Source of the DNA: Bos javanicus
Lineage: Eukaryota; Chordata; Mammalia; Artiodactyla; Bovidae
Assembly (NCBI RefSeq): GCF_032452875.1
Contig: NW_026894344.1
Coordinates: 80,823 to 144,822 of the forward strand
Reading direction: 5' to 3'
Length of the DNA: 64,000 nucleotides
Below the pieces are notes generated by a model that was given only the letters and a program-made list of their open reading frames with translations, was not told the origin of the DNA and ran no database searches. Within the stretch, counting starts at the first letter, position 1; every line of letters starts with the position of its first letter. This document shows, piece after piece, positions 54,764-64,000 of the stretch. Made by a program: the position numbers and the translations under genes.

Positions 54764-55007
54764 GGGCCTGCTGAGCTGCGTGATTACTGTCTGCTCATCT
54801 GCTTGACAATTGCCAGCTGAGCTGCACGATTCCTGCCTGTCATCTGCTTGACAATTGCCAGCTGTGCTGTGTAATTCCTGCCTGCTCAGCTGCTTGATTA
54901 TTGCCAGCTGAGCAGCATGATTCCTCACACCTGAGTTCCATGATTATTGCCTGCTGACTGTTTGATTCGTGCCTACTCAGCTCTTTGTTTATTGCCTCCA
55001 GAGGCAC
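54764..55007. repeat. Diverged block 30 (C type, GCTGTG subtype)
   Basis: C at 54930, A before the block, and T at 54870. The super-repeat partner at 43684 has C there, so this change does not follow the super-repeat exactly. Confidence 0.96.
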
Positions 55008-56301
55008 ATGATCAGTGTATGATAGCAAACATGATCAGCGCATGATCAGTCACATGATCAGCGCCATTAAGTCACGTGATCACTACATGATAGTCATGTG
55101 ATCAGTCCATGCTCAGTCACGGTATCAGTGCATGATCAGCCACGTGATCAGTGCATGATCTGTCACAAGATTAGTGTATGATCATCCACGTGATCAGTGC
55201 ATGGGCAGTCAGGTGATCAGTGCATGATATAGACGTGATCAGTGCATGATCAGTCTCGTGATCAGTGCATGATAGCCACGTGATCAGTGCATGATCAGTC
55301 ACGTGATCAGTGCATGATCAGTTATGTGATCAGTGTATGATCAGCCACGTGATCAGTGCATGATCAGCCACGTGATCAGTGCATGATCAATTACGTGATC
55401 AGTGCATGATCAGTCACGTGACCAGTACATGGTAGCTACGTGATCATTGCATGATCAGCCACGTGATCAGTGCATGATAGCCACGTGATCAGTGCATGAT
55501 AGCCACGTGATCAGTGCATGATCAGTCATGTGATACGAGTGTGATCAGCCACATGATCAGTGCATGATTTCCACGTGATCAGTGCATGACAGCCACGTGA
55601 TCAGTGCATGAGCCACGGATCAGTGCATGATCAGTCACGTGATACATGTGTGATCAGCCACGTGATCAGTGCATGATGAGCCACGTGATCAGTGCAGGAT
55701 CAATTACGTGATCAGTGCATGATCAGTCACGTGACCAGTACATGGTTGCTACGTGATCGTTGCATGATCAGCCACGTGAGCAGAGCATGATAGCCACGTG
55801 GTCAGTGCATGATCAGTCACGTGATCAGTACATGATCAGTCACGTGAACAGTGCATGATCATTTACGTGATCTTTGCATGATCAGTCACGTGACCAGTAT
55901 ATGGTTGCTACGTGATCATTCCATGACGAGCCACGTGAGCAGTGCATGATAGCCACGTGATGTGTGCATGAGTTACGTGAGCAGAGTATGATCAGCCACG
56001 TGATCAGTGCATGAGTGCCACGTGATCAGTGCATGATATGTCACGTGACAGGTGTGTGATCAGCCACGTGAACAGTGCATGTTCAGCCACGTGATCAGTG
56101 CATGATAGCCACGTGATCAGTGCATGATCAGTTACGTGAGCAGTGTATGATCAGCCACGTGATCAGTGCATGGTCAGACACGTGAACAGTGTATGATCAG
56201 CCACGTGATCAGTGCATGATATCCAAGTGATCAGTGCATGATCATCACGTGATCAGTGTATGATCAGCCACGTGAACAGTGCATGCTCAGTCACGTGATC
56301 T
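55008..56301. repeat. HOR array lacking late A and early B (position 3, copy 2)
   Basis: A stops near 55300 and joins late B. C and D are complete. Private changes are GTCAGGTG near 55207, GATACGAGTG near 55533, GATTTCCACG near 55567 and GAGCCACGGATC near 55610. Confidence 0.93.
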
Positions 56302-56545
56302 GGGCCTGCTGAGCTGCGTGATTACTGTCTGCTCATCTGCTTGACAATTGCCAGCTGAGCTGCACGATTCCTGCCTGTCATCTGCTTGACAATTGCCAGC
56401 TGTGCTGCGTAATTCCTGCCTGCTCAGCTGCTTGATTATTGCCAGCTGAGCAGCATGATTCCTCACACCTGAGTTCCATGATTATTGCCTGCTGACTGTT
56501 TGATTCGTGCCTACTCAGCTCTTTGTTTATTGCCTCCAGAGGCAC
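56302..56545. repeat. Diverged block 31 (C type)
   Basis: C at 56468, and T before the block. Confidence 0.96.
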
Positions 56546-58448
56546 ATGATCAGTGTATGATAGCAAACATGATCAGCGCATGATCAGTCACATGATCAGC
56601 GCCATTAAGTCACGTGATCACTACATGATAGTCATGTGATCAGTCCATGCTCAGTCACGGTATCAGTGCATGATCAGCCACGTGATCAGTGCATGATCTG
56701 TCACAAGATTAGTGTATGATCATCCACGTGATCAGTGCATGGCAGTCATGTGATCAGTGCATGATATAGACGTGAACAGTGCATGATCAGTCTCGTGATC
56801 AGTGCATGATAGCCACGTGATCAGTGCATGATCAGTCACCTGATGGGTGTATGATCATTCACGTGACCTGTACATGGTAGCTACATGATCATTGCATGAT
56901 CAGCCACGTGAGTAGTTCATGATAGCCACGTGATCACTGCATGATCAGTCACGTGATCAGTGCATGATCAGTCATGTGACCAGTACATGCTAGCTGCGTG
57001 ATCATGGCATGATCAGCCACGTGATCAGTGCATGATAGCCACGTGATCAGTGCATGATCAGACACGAGATCAGTGCATGATCAGTCACGTGATCAGTGCA
57101 TGACCAGGCACGTGATCAGTGCATGATCAGCCACGTGATCAGTGCATGATAGCCACGTGATCAGTGCATGATCAGTCACGTGATCAGTGCATGATCAGTT
57201 ACGTGATCAGTGCATGATCAGCCACGTGATCAGTGCATGATCAGCCACGTGATCAGTGCATGATCAATTACGTGATCAGTGCATGATCAGTCACGTGACC
57301 AGTGCATGGTAGCTACGTGATCATTGCATGATCAGCCACGTGATCAGTGCATGATAGCCACGTGATCAGTGCATGATCAGTCATGTGATACGTGTGTGAT
57401 CAGCCACATGATCAGTGCATGATATCCACATGATCAGTGCATGATCAGCCACGTGATCAGTGCATGATCAGCCACGTGATCAGTGCATGATCAGCCGTGA
57501 TCAGTGCATGATCAGCCACGTGATCAGTGCATGATCAGCCACGTGATCAGTGCATGATAGCCACGTGATCAGTGCATGATCAGTCACGTGATCAGTGCAT
57601 GATCAGTTATGTGATCAGTGCATGATCAGCCACGTGATCAGTGCATGATCAGCCACATGATCAGTGCATGATCAGTCACGTGATCAGTACATGATAGCTA
57701 CGTGATCATGCATGATCAGCCACGTGATCAGTGCATGATCAGCCACGTGATCAGTGCATGATAGCCACGTGATCAGTGCATGATCAGTCATGTGATACGT
57801 GTGTGATCAGCCACGTGATCAGTGCATGATATCCACGTGATCAGTGCATGACAGCCACGTGATCAGTGCATGAGACCGCGTGATCAGTGCGCGATCAGTC
57901 ACGTGATACATGTGTGATCAGCCACGTGATCAGTGCATGATGAGCCACGTGATCAGTGCATGATCAATTACGTGATCAGTGCATGATCAGTCACGTGACC
58001 AGTACATGGTTGCTACGTGATCGTTGCATGATCAGCCACGTGAGCAGAGCATGATAGCCACGTGTCAGTGCATGATCAGTCACGTGATCAGTACATGATC
58101 AGTCACGTGAACAGTGCATGATCATTTCGTGATCTCTGCATGATCAGTCACGTGACCAGTATATGGTAGCTACGTGATCATTCCATAGCGAGCCACGTGA
58201 GCAGTGCATGATAGCCACGTGATGTGTGCATGAGTTACGTGAGCAGAGTATGATCAGCCACGTGATCAGTGCATGAGTGCCACGTGATCAGTGCATGATA
58301 TTTCACGTGACAGTGTGTGATCAGCCACGTGAACAGTGCATGTTCAGCCACGTGATCAGTGCATGATAGCCACGTGATCAGTGCATGATCATCACGTGAT
58401 CAGTGTATGATCAGCCACGTGAACAGTGCATGCTCAGTCACGTGATCA
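56546..58448. repeat. HOR array with doubled module B, truncated D (position 4, copy 2)
   Basis: A to about 57010 (GTACATGCTAGC near 56983). B runs are near 57105-57400 and 57590-57710. C begins near 57790 with private damage (GAGACCGCGTG near 57872, GTGCGCGATC near 57887). D lacks its middle. Confidence 0.92.
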
Positions 58449-58692
58449 GGGCCTGCTGAGCTGCGTGATTACTGTCTGCTCATCTGCTTGACAATTGCCA
58501 GCTGAGCTGCACGATTCCTGCCTGTCATCTGCTTGACAATTGCCAGCTGTGCTGTGTAATTCCTGCCTGCTCAGCTGCTTGATTATTGCCAGCTGAGTAG
58601 CATGATTCCTCACACCTGAGTTCCATGATTATTGCCTGCTGACTGTTTGATTCGTGCCTACTCAGCTCTTTGTTTATTGCCTCCAGAGGCAC
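58449..58692. repeat. Diverged block 32 (C type, GCTGTG subtype, private change)
   Basis: C at 58615, A before the block, T at 58555, and a private C-to-T at 58598 (GAGTAG instead of GAGCAG). Downstream, T at 58711 turns the minus-strand TTG into TTA. This is the only block whose 62-codon open frame lacks its usual first codon. Confidence 0.96.
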
Positions 58693-59981
58693 ATGATCAG
58701 TGTATGATAGTAAACATGATCAGCGCATGATCAGTCACATGATCAGCGCCATTAAGTCACGTGATCACTACATGATAGTCATGTGATCAGTCCATGCTCA
58801 GTCACGGTATCAGTGCATGATCAGCCACGTGATCAGTGCATGATCTGTCACAAGATTAGTGTATGATCATCCACGTGATCAGTGCACGGGCAGTCATGTG
58901 ATCAGTGCATGATATAGGCGTGAACAGTGCATGATCAGTCTTGTGATCAGTGCATGATAGCCACGTGATCAGTGCATGATCAGTCACGTGATCAGTGCAT
59001 GATCAGTTATGTGATCAGTGTATGATCAGCCACGTGATCAGTGCATGATCAGCCACATGATCAGTGCATGATCAATTACGTGCTCAGTGCATGATCAGTT
59101 ACGTGACCAGTACATGGTAGCTACGTGATCATTGCATGATCAGCCACGTGATCAGTGCATGATAGCCACGTGATCAGTGCATGATAGCACGTGATCAGTG
59201 CATGATCAGTCATGTGATACGTGTGTGATCAGCCACATGATCAGTGCATGATATCCACGTGATCAGTGCATGACAGCCACGTGATCAGTGCATGAGAGCC
59301 ACGGATCAGTGCATGATCAGTCACGTGATACATGTGTGATCAGCCACGTGATCAGTGCATGATGAGCCACGTGATCAGTGCAAGATCAATTACGTGATCA
59401 GTGCATGATCAGTCACGTGACCAGTACATGGTTGCTACGATCGTTGCATGATCAGCCACGTGAGCAGAGCATGATAGCCGTGGTCAGTGCATGATCAGTC
59501 ACGTGATCAGTACATGATCAGTCACGTGAACAGTGCATGATCATTTACGTGATCTTTGCATGATCAGTCACGTTACCAGTATATGGTTGCTACGTGATCA
59601 TTCCATGACGAGCCACGTGAGCAGTGCATGATAGCCATGATGTGTGCATGAGTTACGTGAGCAGAGTATGATCAGCCACGTGATCAGTGCATGAGTGCCA
59701 CGTGATCAGTGCATGATATGTCACGTGACATGTGTGTGATCAGCCACGTGAACAGTGCATGTTCAGCCACGTGATCAGTGCATGATAGCCACGTGATCAG
59801 TGCATGATCAGTTACGTGAGCAGTGTATGATCAGCCACGTGATCAGTGTATGGTCAGACACGTGAACAGTGTATGATCAGCCACGTGATCAGTGCATGAT
59901 ATCCAAGTGATCAGTGCATGATCATCACGTGATCAGTGTATGATCAGCCACTTGAACAGTGCATGCTCAGTCACGTGATCT
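58693..59981. repeat. HOR array lacking late A and early B (position 5, copy 2)
   Basis: A stops near 58975 (private GATATAGGCG near 58912, GTCTTGTG near 58939) and joins late B. C has several losses (GATAGCCGTGGTC near 59472, GATAGCCATGATG near 59631). D is complete, with CACTTGAACAG near 59949. Confidence 0.93.
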
Positions 59982-60225
59982 GGGCCTGCTGAGCTGCGTG
60001 ATTACTGTCTGCTCATCTGCTTGACAATTGCCAGCTGAGCTGCACGATTCCTGCCTGTCATCTGCTTGACAATTGCCAGCTGTGCTGCGTAATTCCTGCC
60101 TTCTCAGCTGCTTGATTATTGCCAGCTGAGCAGCATGATTCCTCACACCTGTGTTCCATGATTATTGCCTGCTGACTGTTTGATTCGTGCCTACTCAGCT
60201 CTTTGTTTATTGCCTCCAGAGGCAC
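59982..60225. repeat. Diverged block 33 (C type, two private changes)
   Basis: C at 60148. Private G-to-T at 60102 and A-to-T at 60152 make it one of the most changed blocks. Confidence 0.96.
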
Positions 60226-62238
60226 ATGATCAGTGTATGATAGCAAACATGATCAGCGCATGATCAGTCACATGATCAGCGCCATTAAGTCACGTGATCA
60301 CTACATGATAGTCATGTGATCAGTCCATGCTCAGTCACGGTATCAGTGCATGATCAGCCACGTGATCAGTGCATGATCTGTCACAAGATTAGTGTATGAT
60401 CATCCACGTGATCAGTGCACGGCAGTCATGTGATCAGTGCATGATATAGACGTGAACAGTGCATGATCAGTCTCGTGATCAGTGCATGATAGCCACGTGA
60501 TCAGTGCATGATCAGTCACCTGATGGGTGTATGATCATTCACGTGACCTGTACATGGTAGCTACATTGATCATTGCATGATCAGCCACGTGAGTAGTTCA
60601 TGATAGCCACGTGATCACTGCATGATCAGTCACGTGATCAGTGCATGATCAGTCATGTGACAAGTACATGGTAGGTGCGTGATCATGGCATGATCAGCCA
60701 CGTGAGCAGTGCATGATAGCCACGTGATCAGTGCATGATCAGACACGTGATCAGTGCATGATCAGTCACGTGATCAGTGCATGACCAGGCACATGATCAG
60801 TGTATATCCAGCCAAGTGATCAGTGCATGATAGCCACGTGATCAGTGCATGATCAGTCACGTGATCAGTGCATGATCAGTTATGTGATCAGTGTATGATC
60901 AGCCACGTGATCAATGCATGATCAGCCACATGATCAGTGCATGTTCAATAACGTGATCAGTGCATGATCAGTCACGTGACCAGTACAAGGTAGCTATGTG
61001 ATCATTGCCTGATCAGCCACGTGATCAGTGCATGATAGCCACGTGATCAGTGCATGATCAGTCATGTGATACGTGTGTGATCAGCCACATGATCAGTGCA
61101 TGATATCCACGTGATCAGTGCATGATGAGCCACGTGATCAGTGCATTATCAGTCACGTGATCAGTGCATGATCAGCCACGTGATCAGTTCATGACAAGCA
61201 CGTGATCAGTGTATGTCCAGCCACGTGATCAGTGCATGATAGCCACGTGATCAGTGCATGATCAGTCACGTGATCAGTGCATGATCAGTTATGTGATCAG
61301 TGTATGATCAGCCACGTGATCAGTGCATGATCAGCCACATGATCAGTGCATGATCAGTCACGTGACCAGTACATGGTAGCTACGTGATCATGCCTGATCA
61401 GCCACATGATCAGTGCATGATAGCCACGTGATCAGTGCATGATAGCCACGATCAGTGCATGATCAGTCATGTGATACGTGTGTGATCAGCCACGTGATCA
61501 GTGCATGATATCCACGTGATCAGTGCATGACAGCCACGTGATCAGTGCATGAGAGCCACGGGATCAGTGCATGATCAGTCACGTGATACATGTGTGATCA
61601 GCCACGTGATCAGTGCATGATGAGCCACGTGATCAGTGCAGGATCAATTACGTGATCAGTGCATGATCAGTCACGTGACCAGTACATGGTTGCCACGTGA
61701 TCGCTTGCATGATCAGCCACGTGAGCAGAGCATGATAGCCACGTGGTCAGTGCATGATCAGTCACGTGATCAGTACATGATCAGTCACGTGAACAGTGCA
61801 TGATCATTTACGTGATCTTTGCATGATCAGTCACGCACAGTATATGGTTGCTACGTGATCATTCCATGACGAGCCACGTGAGCAGTGCATGATAGCCACG
61901 ATGTGCATGAGTTACGTGAGCAGAGTATGATCAGCCACGTGATCAGTGCATGAGTGCCACGTGATCAGTGCATGATATGTCACGTGACAGGTGTGTGATC
62001 AGCCACGTGAACAGTGCATGTTCAGCCACGTGATCAGTGCATGATAGCCACGTGATCAGTGCATGATCAGTTACGTGAGCAGTATGATCAGCCACGTGAT
62101 CAGTGCATGGTCAGACACGTGAACAGTGTATGATCAGCCACGTGATCAGTGCATGATATCCAAGTGATCAGTGCATGATCATCACGTGATCAGTGTATGA
62201 TCAGCCACGTGAACAGTGCATGCTCAGTCACGTGATCT
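60226..62238. repeat. HOR array with doubled module B (position 6, copy 2)
   Basis: A to about 60690 (an extra T in CTACATTGATC near 60563; GTAGGTGCG near 60671). B runs are at about 60783-61080 and 61190-61470, C about 61460-61925 with losses near 61834 and 61899, and D is complete. D is intact here but truncated in partner 49151-51077, which helps explain the length difference. Confidence 0.92.
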
Positions 62239-62482
62239 GGGCCTGCTGAGCTGCGTGATTACTGTCTGCTCATCTGCTTGACAATTGCCAGCTGAGCTGC
62301 ACGATTCCTGCCTGTCATCTGCTTGACAATTGCCAGCTGTGCTGCGTAATTCCTGCCTGCTCAGCTGCTTGATTATTGCCAGCTGAGCAGCATGATTCCT
62401 CACACCTGAGTTCCATGATTATTGCCTGCTGACTGTTTGATTCGTGCCTACTCAGCTCTTTGTTTATTGCCTCCAGAGGCAC
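62239..62482. repeat. Diverged block 34 (C type)
   Basis: C at 62405, and T before the block. Probably the first block of a third right super-repeat copy. Confidence 0.95.
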
Positions 62483-64000
62483 ATGATCAGTGTATGATAG
62501 CAAACATGATCAGCGCATGATCAGTCACATGATCAGCGCCATTAAGTCACGTGATCACTACATGATAGTCATGTGATCAGTCCATGCTCAGTCACGGTAT
62601 CAGTGCATGATCAGCCACGTGATCAGTGCATGATCTGTCACAAGATTAGTGTATGATCATCCACGTGATCAGTGCACGGGCAGTCATGTGATCAGTGCAT
62701 GATATAGACGTGAACAGTGCATGATCAGTCTCGTGATCAGTGCATGATAGCCACGTGATCAGTGCATGATCAGTCACCTGATGGGTGTATGATCATTCAC
62801 GTGACCTGTACATGGTAGCTACATGATCATTGCATGATCAGCCACGTGAGTAGTTCATGATAGCCACGTGATCACTGCATGATCAGTCACGTGATCAGTG
62901 CATGATCAGTCATGTGACCAGTACATGGTAGATGCGTGATCATGGCATGATCAGCCACGTGAGCAGTGCATGATAGCCACGTGATCAGTGCATGATCAGA
63001 CACGAGATCAGTGCATGATCAGTCACGTGATCAGTGCATGATCAGCCACGTGATCAGTGCATGACCAGGCACGTGATCAGTGTATGTCCAGCCAAGTGAT
63101 CAGTGCATGATAGCACGTGATCAGTGCATGATCAGTCACGTGATCAGTGCATGATCAGTTATGTGATCAGTGTATGATCAGCCACGTGATCAGTGCATGA
63201 TCAGCCACATGATCAGTGCATGATCAGTCACGTGACCAGTACATGGTAGCTACGCGTGATCATGCCTGATCAGCCACATGATCAGTGCATGATAGCCACG
63301 TGATCAGTGCATGATAGCCACGTGATCAGTGCATGATCAGTCATGTGATACGTGTATGATCAGCCACGTGATCAGTGCATGATCAGCCACGTGATCAGTG
63401 CATGATCAATTACGCGGATCAGTGCATGATCAGTCACGTGACCAGTGCATGGTAGCTACGTGATCATTGCATGATCAGCCACGTGATCAGTGCATGATAG
63501 CCATGTGATCTGCACGATAGCCACGTGATCAGTGCATGATCAGTCATGTGACGTGCATGATCAGCCACGGATCAGTGCATGATATCCACGTGATCAGTGC
63601 ATGACAGCCACGTGATCACTGCATGAGAGCCACGGGATCAGTGCATGATCAGTCACGTGATACATGTGTGATCAGCCACGTGATCAGTGCATGATGAGCC
63701 ACGTGATCAGTGCAGGATCAATTACGTGATCAGTGCATGATCAGTCACGTGACCAGTACATGGTTGCTACGTGATCATTGCATGATCAGCCACGTGAGCA
63801 GAGCATGATAGCCACGTGGTCAGTGCATGATCAGTCACGTGATCAGTACATGATCAGTCACGTGAACAGTGCATGATCATTTACGTGATCAGTTGATGCA
63901 TGATCAGTCACGTTACCAGTATAGTATGGTTGCTACGTGATCATCATTCCAGTGATGAGCCACGTGAGCAGTGCATGATAGCCACGTGATGATGTGCATG
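62483..64000. repeat. Partial HOR at right edge with frequent small indels
   Basis: A to about 62945 (GTAGATGCG near 62928), then doubled B (about 63060-63270 and 63400-63470) and C from about 63560, cut by the window end. Small insertions of neighbouring words gather late: CTACGCGTGATC near 63251, TACGCGGATC near 63412, ATCAGTTGATGC near 63888, TATAGTATGG near 63921, ATCATCATTCC near 63941. Confidence 0.9.

Larger units (their letters stand above)
51078..62238. repeat. Right super-repeat, copy 2 (11,161 bp, six HORs)
   Basis: Spacings of 1902, 1784, 1538, 2147, 1533 and 2257 bp mirror those of 39994-51077. The fifth block (58449) shares a C-to-T change with its partner at 47369. The last HOR is 86 bp longer than its partner, about four units. 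A third copy appears to start at 62239 and is cut off by the window end. Confidence 0.9.
1..64000. repeat. 23-bp CACGTG satellite array (entire window)
   Basis: The whole window reads as tandem 22-24-bp units with consensus GCCACGTGATCA then GTGCATGATCA. Common variants change GCC to GTC, drop one base (GATAGCC, 22 bp), or alter the E-box (CATGTG, CACATG, TTACGTG). At about 22.8 bp per unit the window holds roughly 2,800 units. Each consensus unit has one CpG inside CACGTG, two GATC sites and a TGATCA palindrome. Ordered variants form modules A-D (markers in the summary) that recur after each 244-bp diverged block. No unique flank, transposon, poly-A tract or microsatellite was seen. The satellite family was not recognised by name. 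Confidence 0.98.

Noticed and set aside
39994..62238. Assembly duplication as the sole cause of the 11.1-kb repeat
   Set aside because: The two copies differ by many private changes (for example 40057, 54870, 58598, 60102) and by 86 bp in the last HOR, so a plain assembly copy is unlikely. Collapse or over-polishing elsewhere cannot be excluded.
1..64000. CRISPR array
   Set aside because: The 23-bp repeats are directly adjacent with no unique spacers, and there is no leader or cas gene.
1..64000. CENP-B box or telomeric repeat
   Set aside because: No CENP-B-like motif and no TTAGGG-type tract were seen in either strand.
1..64000. Bacterial origin suggested by very dense GATC sites
   Set aside because: GATC density follows from the 23-bp unit. 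There are no genes, and kilobase HORs of this kind are not a bacterial feature.

Overview
The window is one uninterrupted satellite array from a eukaryotic genome. No gene, RNA gene, transposon or other unique sequence is visible in the 64 kb, and the array runs off both edges. The basic unit is about 23 bp: GCCACGTGATCA followed by GTGCATGATCA. A 22-bp form lacks one base (GATAGCC instead of GATCAGCC). Almost every unit carries the palindrome CACGTG (an E-box/G-box) and TGATCA. The species cannot be named from sequence alone. Kilobase-scale tandem hierarchy, one methylatable CpG per unit and no coding content argue for a eukaryotic satellite or macrosatellite rather than a bacterial or viral region.

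The array has at least three levels. Level 1 is the 23-bp unit. Level 2 is a higher-order repeat (HOR) of 1.05-3.3 kb, each headed by a 244-bp block that lacks CACGTG. There are 34 blocks, all the same length and nearly identical. Written in the array's register, the block is about ten strongly diverged 22-23-bp units (one compared unit matches the consensus at 16 of 23 positions), so it is an old variant of the satellite and not a foreign insertion. Level 3 is a super-repeat of several HORs. On the right, six successive block spacings (1904, 1786, 1541, 2144, 1538, 2171 bp) recur in the same order (1902, 1784, 1538, 2147, 1533, 2257 bp), giving a unit of about 11.1 kb at 39994-51077 and 51078-62238. 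A looser unit of 10.6-12.7 kb is duplicated on the left (427-11028 against 13083-25789).

Within a full HOR the units after the block follow a fixed order of variants, called here modules A-D. Module A (about 460 bp after the block) has the markers CATTAAGTCACG, CACGGTATCAG, GATCTGTCACAAG, GATATAGACG, CACCTGATGGG and GCTGCGTGATCATGG. Module B has GACCAGGCACG, GTATGTCAGCCAAG, GATCAATTACG and GTAGCTACGTGATCATT. Module C has GTGATACGTGTGTG, GATATCCACG, GAGAGCCACG, GTTGCTACG, GATCATTTACG and GATGTGTGCATGAG. Module D has GAGTGCCACG, GATATGTCACGTGAC, GGTCAGACACG, ATCCAAGTG and GATCATCACG, then GAACAGTGCATGCTC just before the next block. HOR length classes come from loss, duplication or replacement of these modules by near-consensus units.

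Layout. At 1-24 kb most blocks are the G type, and HORs of very unequal length alternate with long near-consensus tracts (about 7.7-9.1, 17.2-18.9 and 22.6-23.9 kb). At 24-40 kb all blocks are the C type and HORs are short and irregular. From 40-62 kb the 11.1-kb super-repeat is regular. From about 57 kb, and most clearly after 63.2 kb, small indels become commoner. Any function is inference. The plainest sequence-based proposal is a very dense array of sites for CACGTG-binding bHLH proteins.
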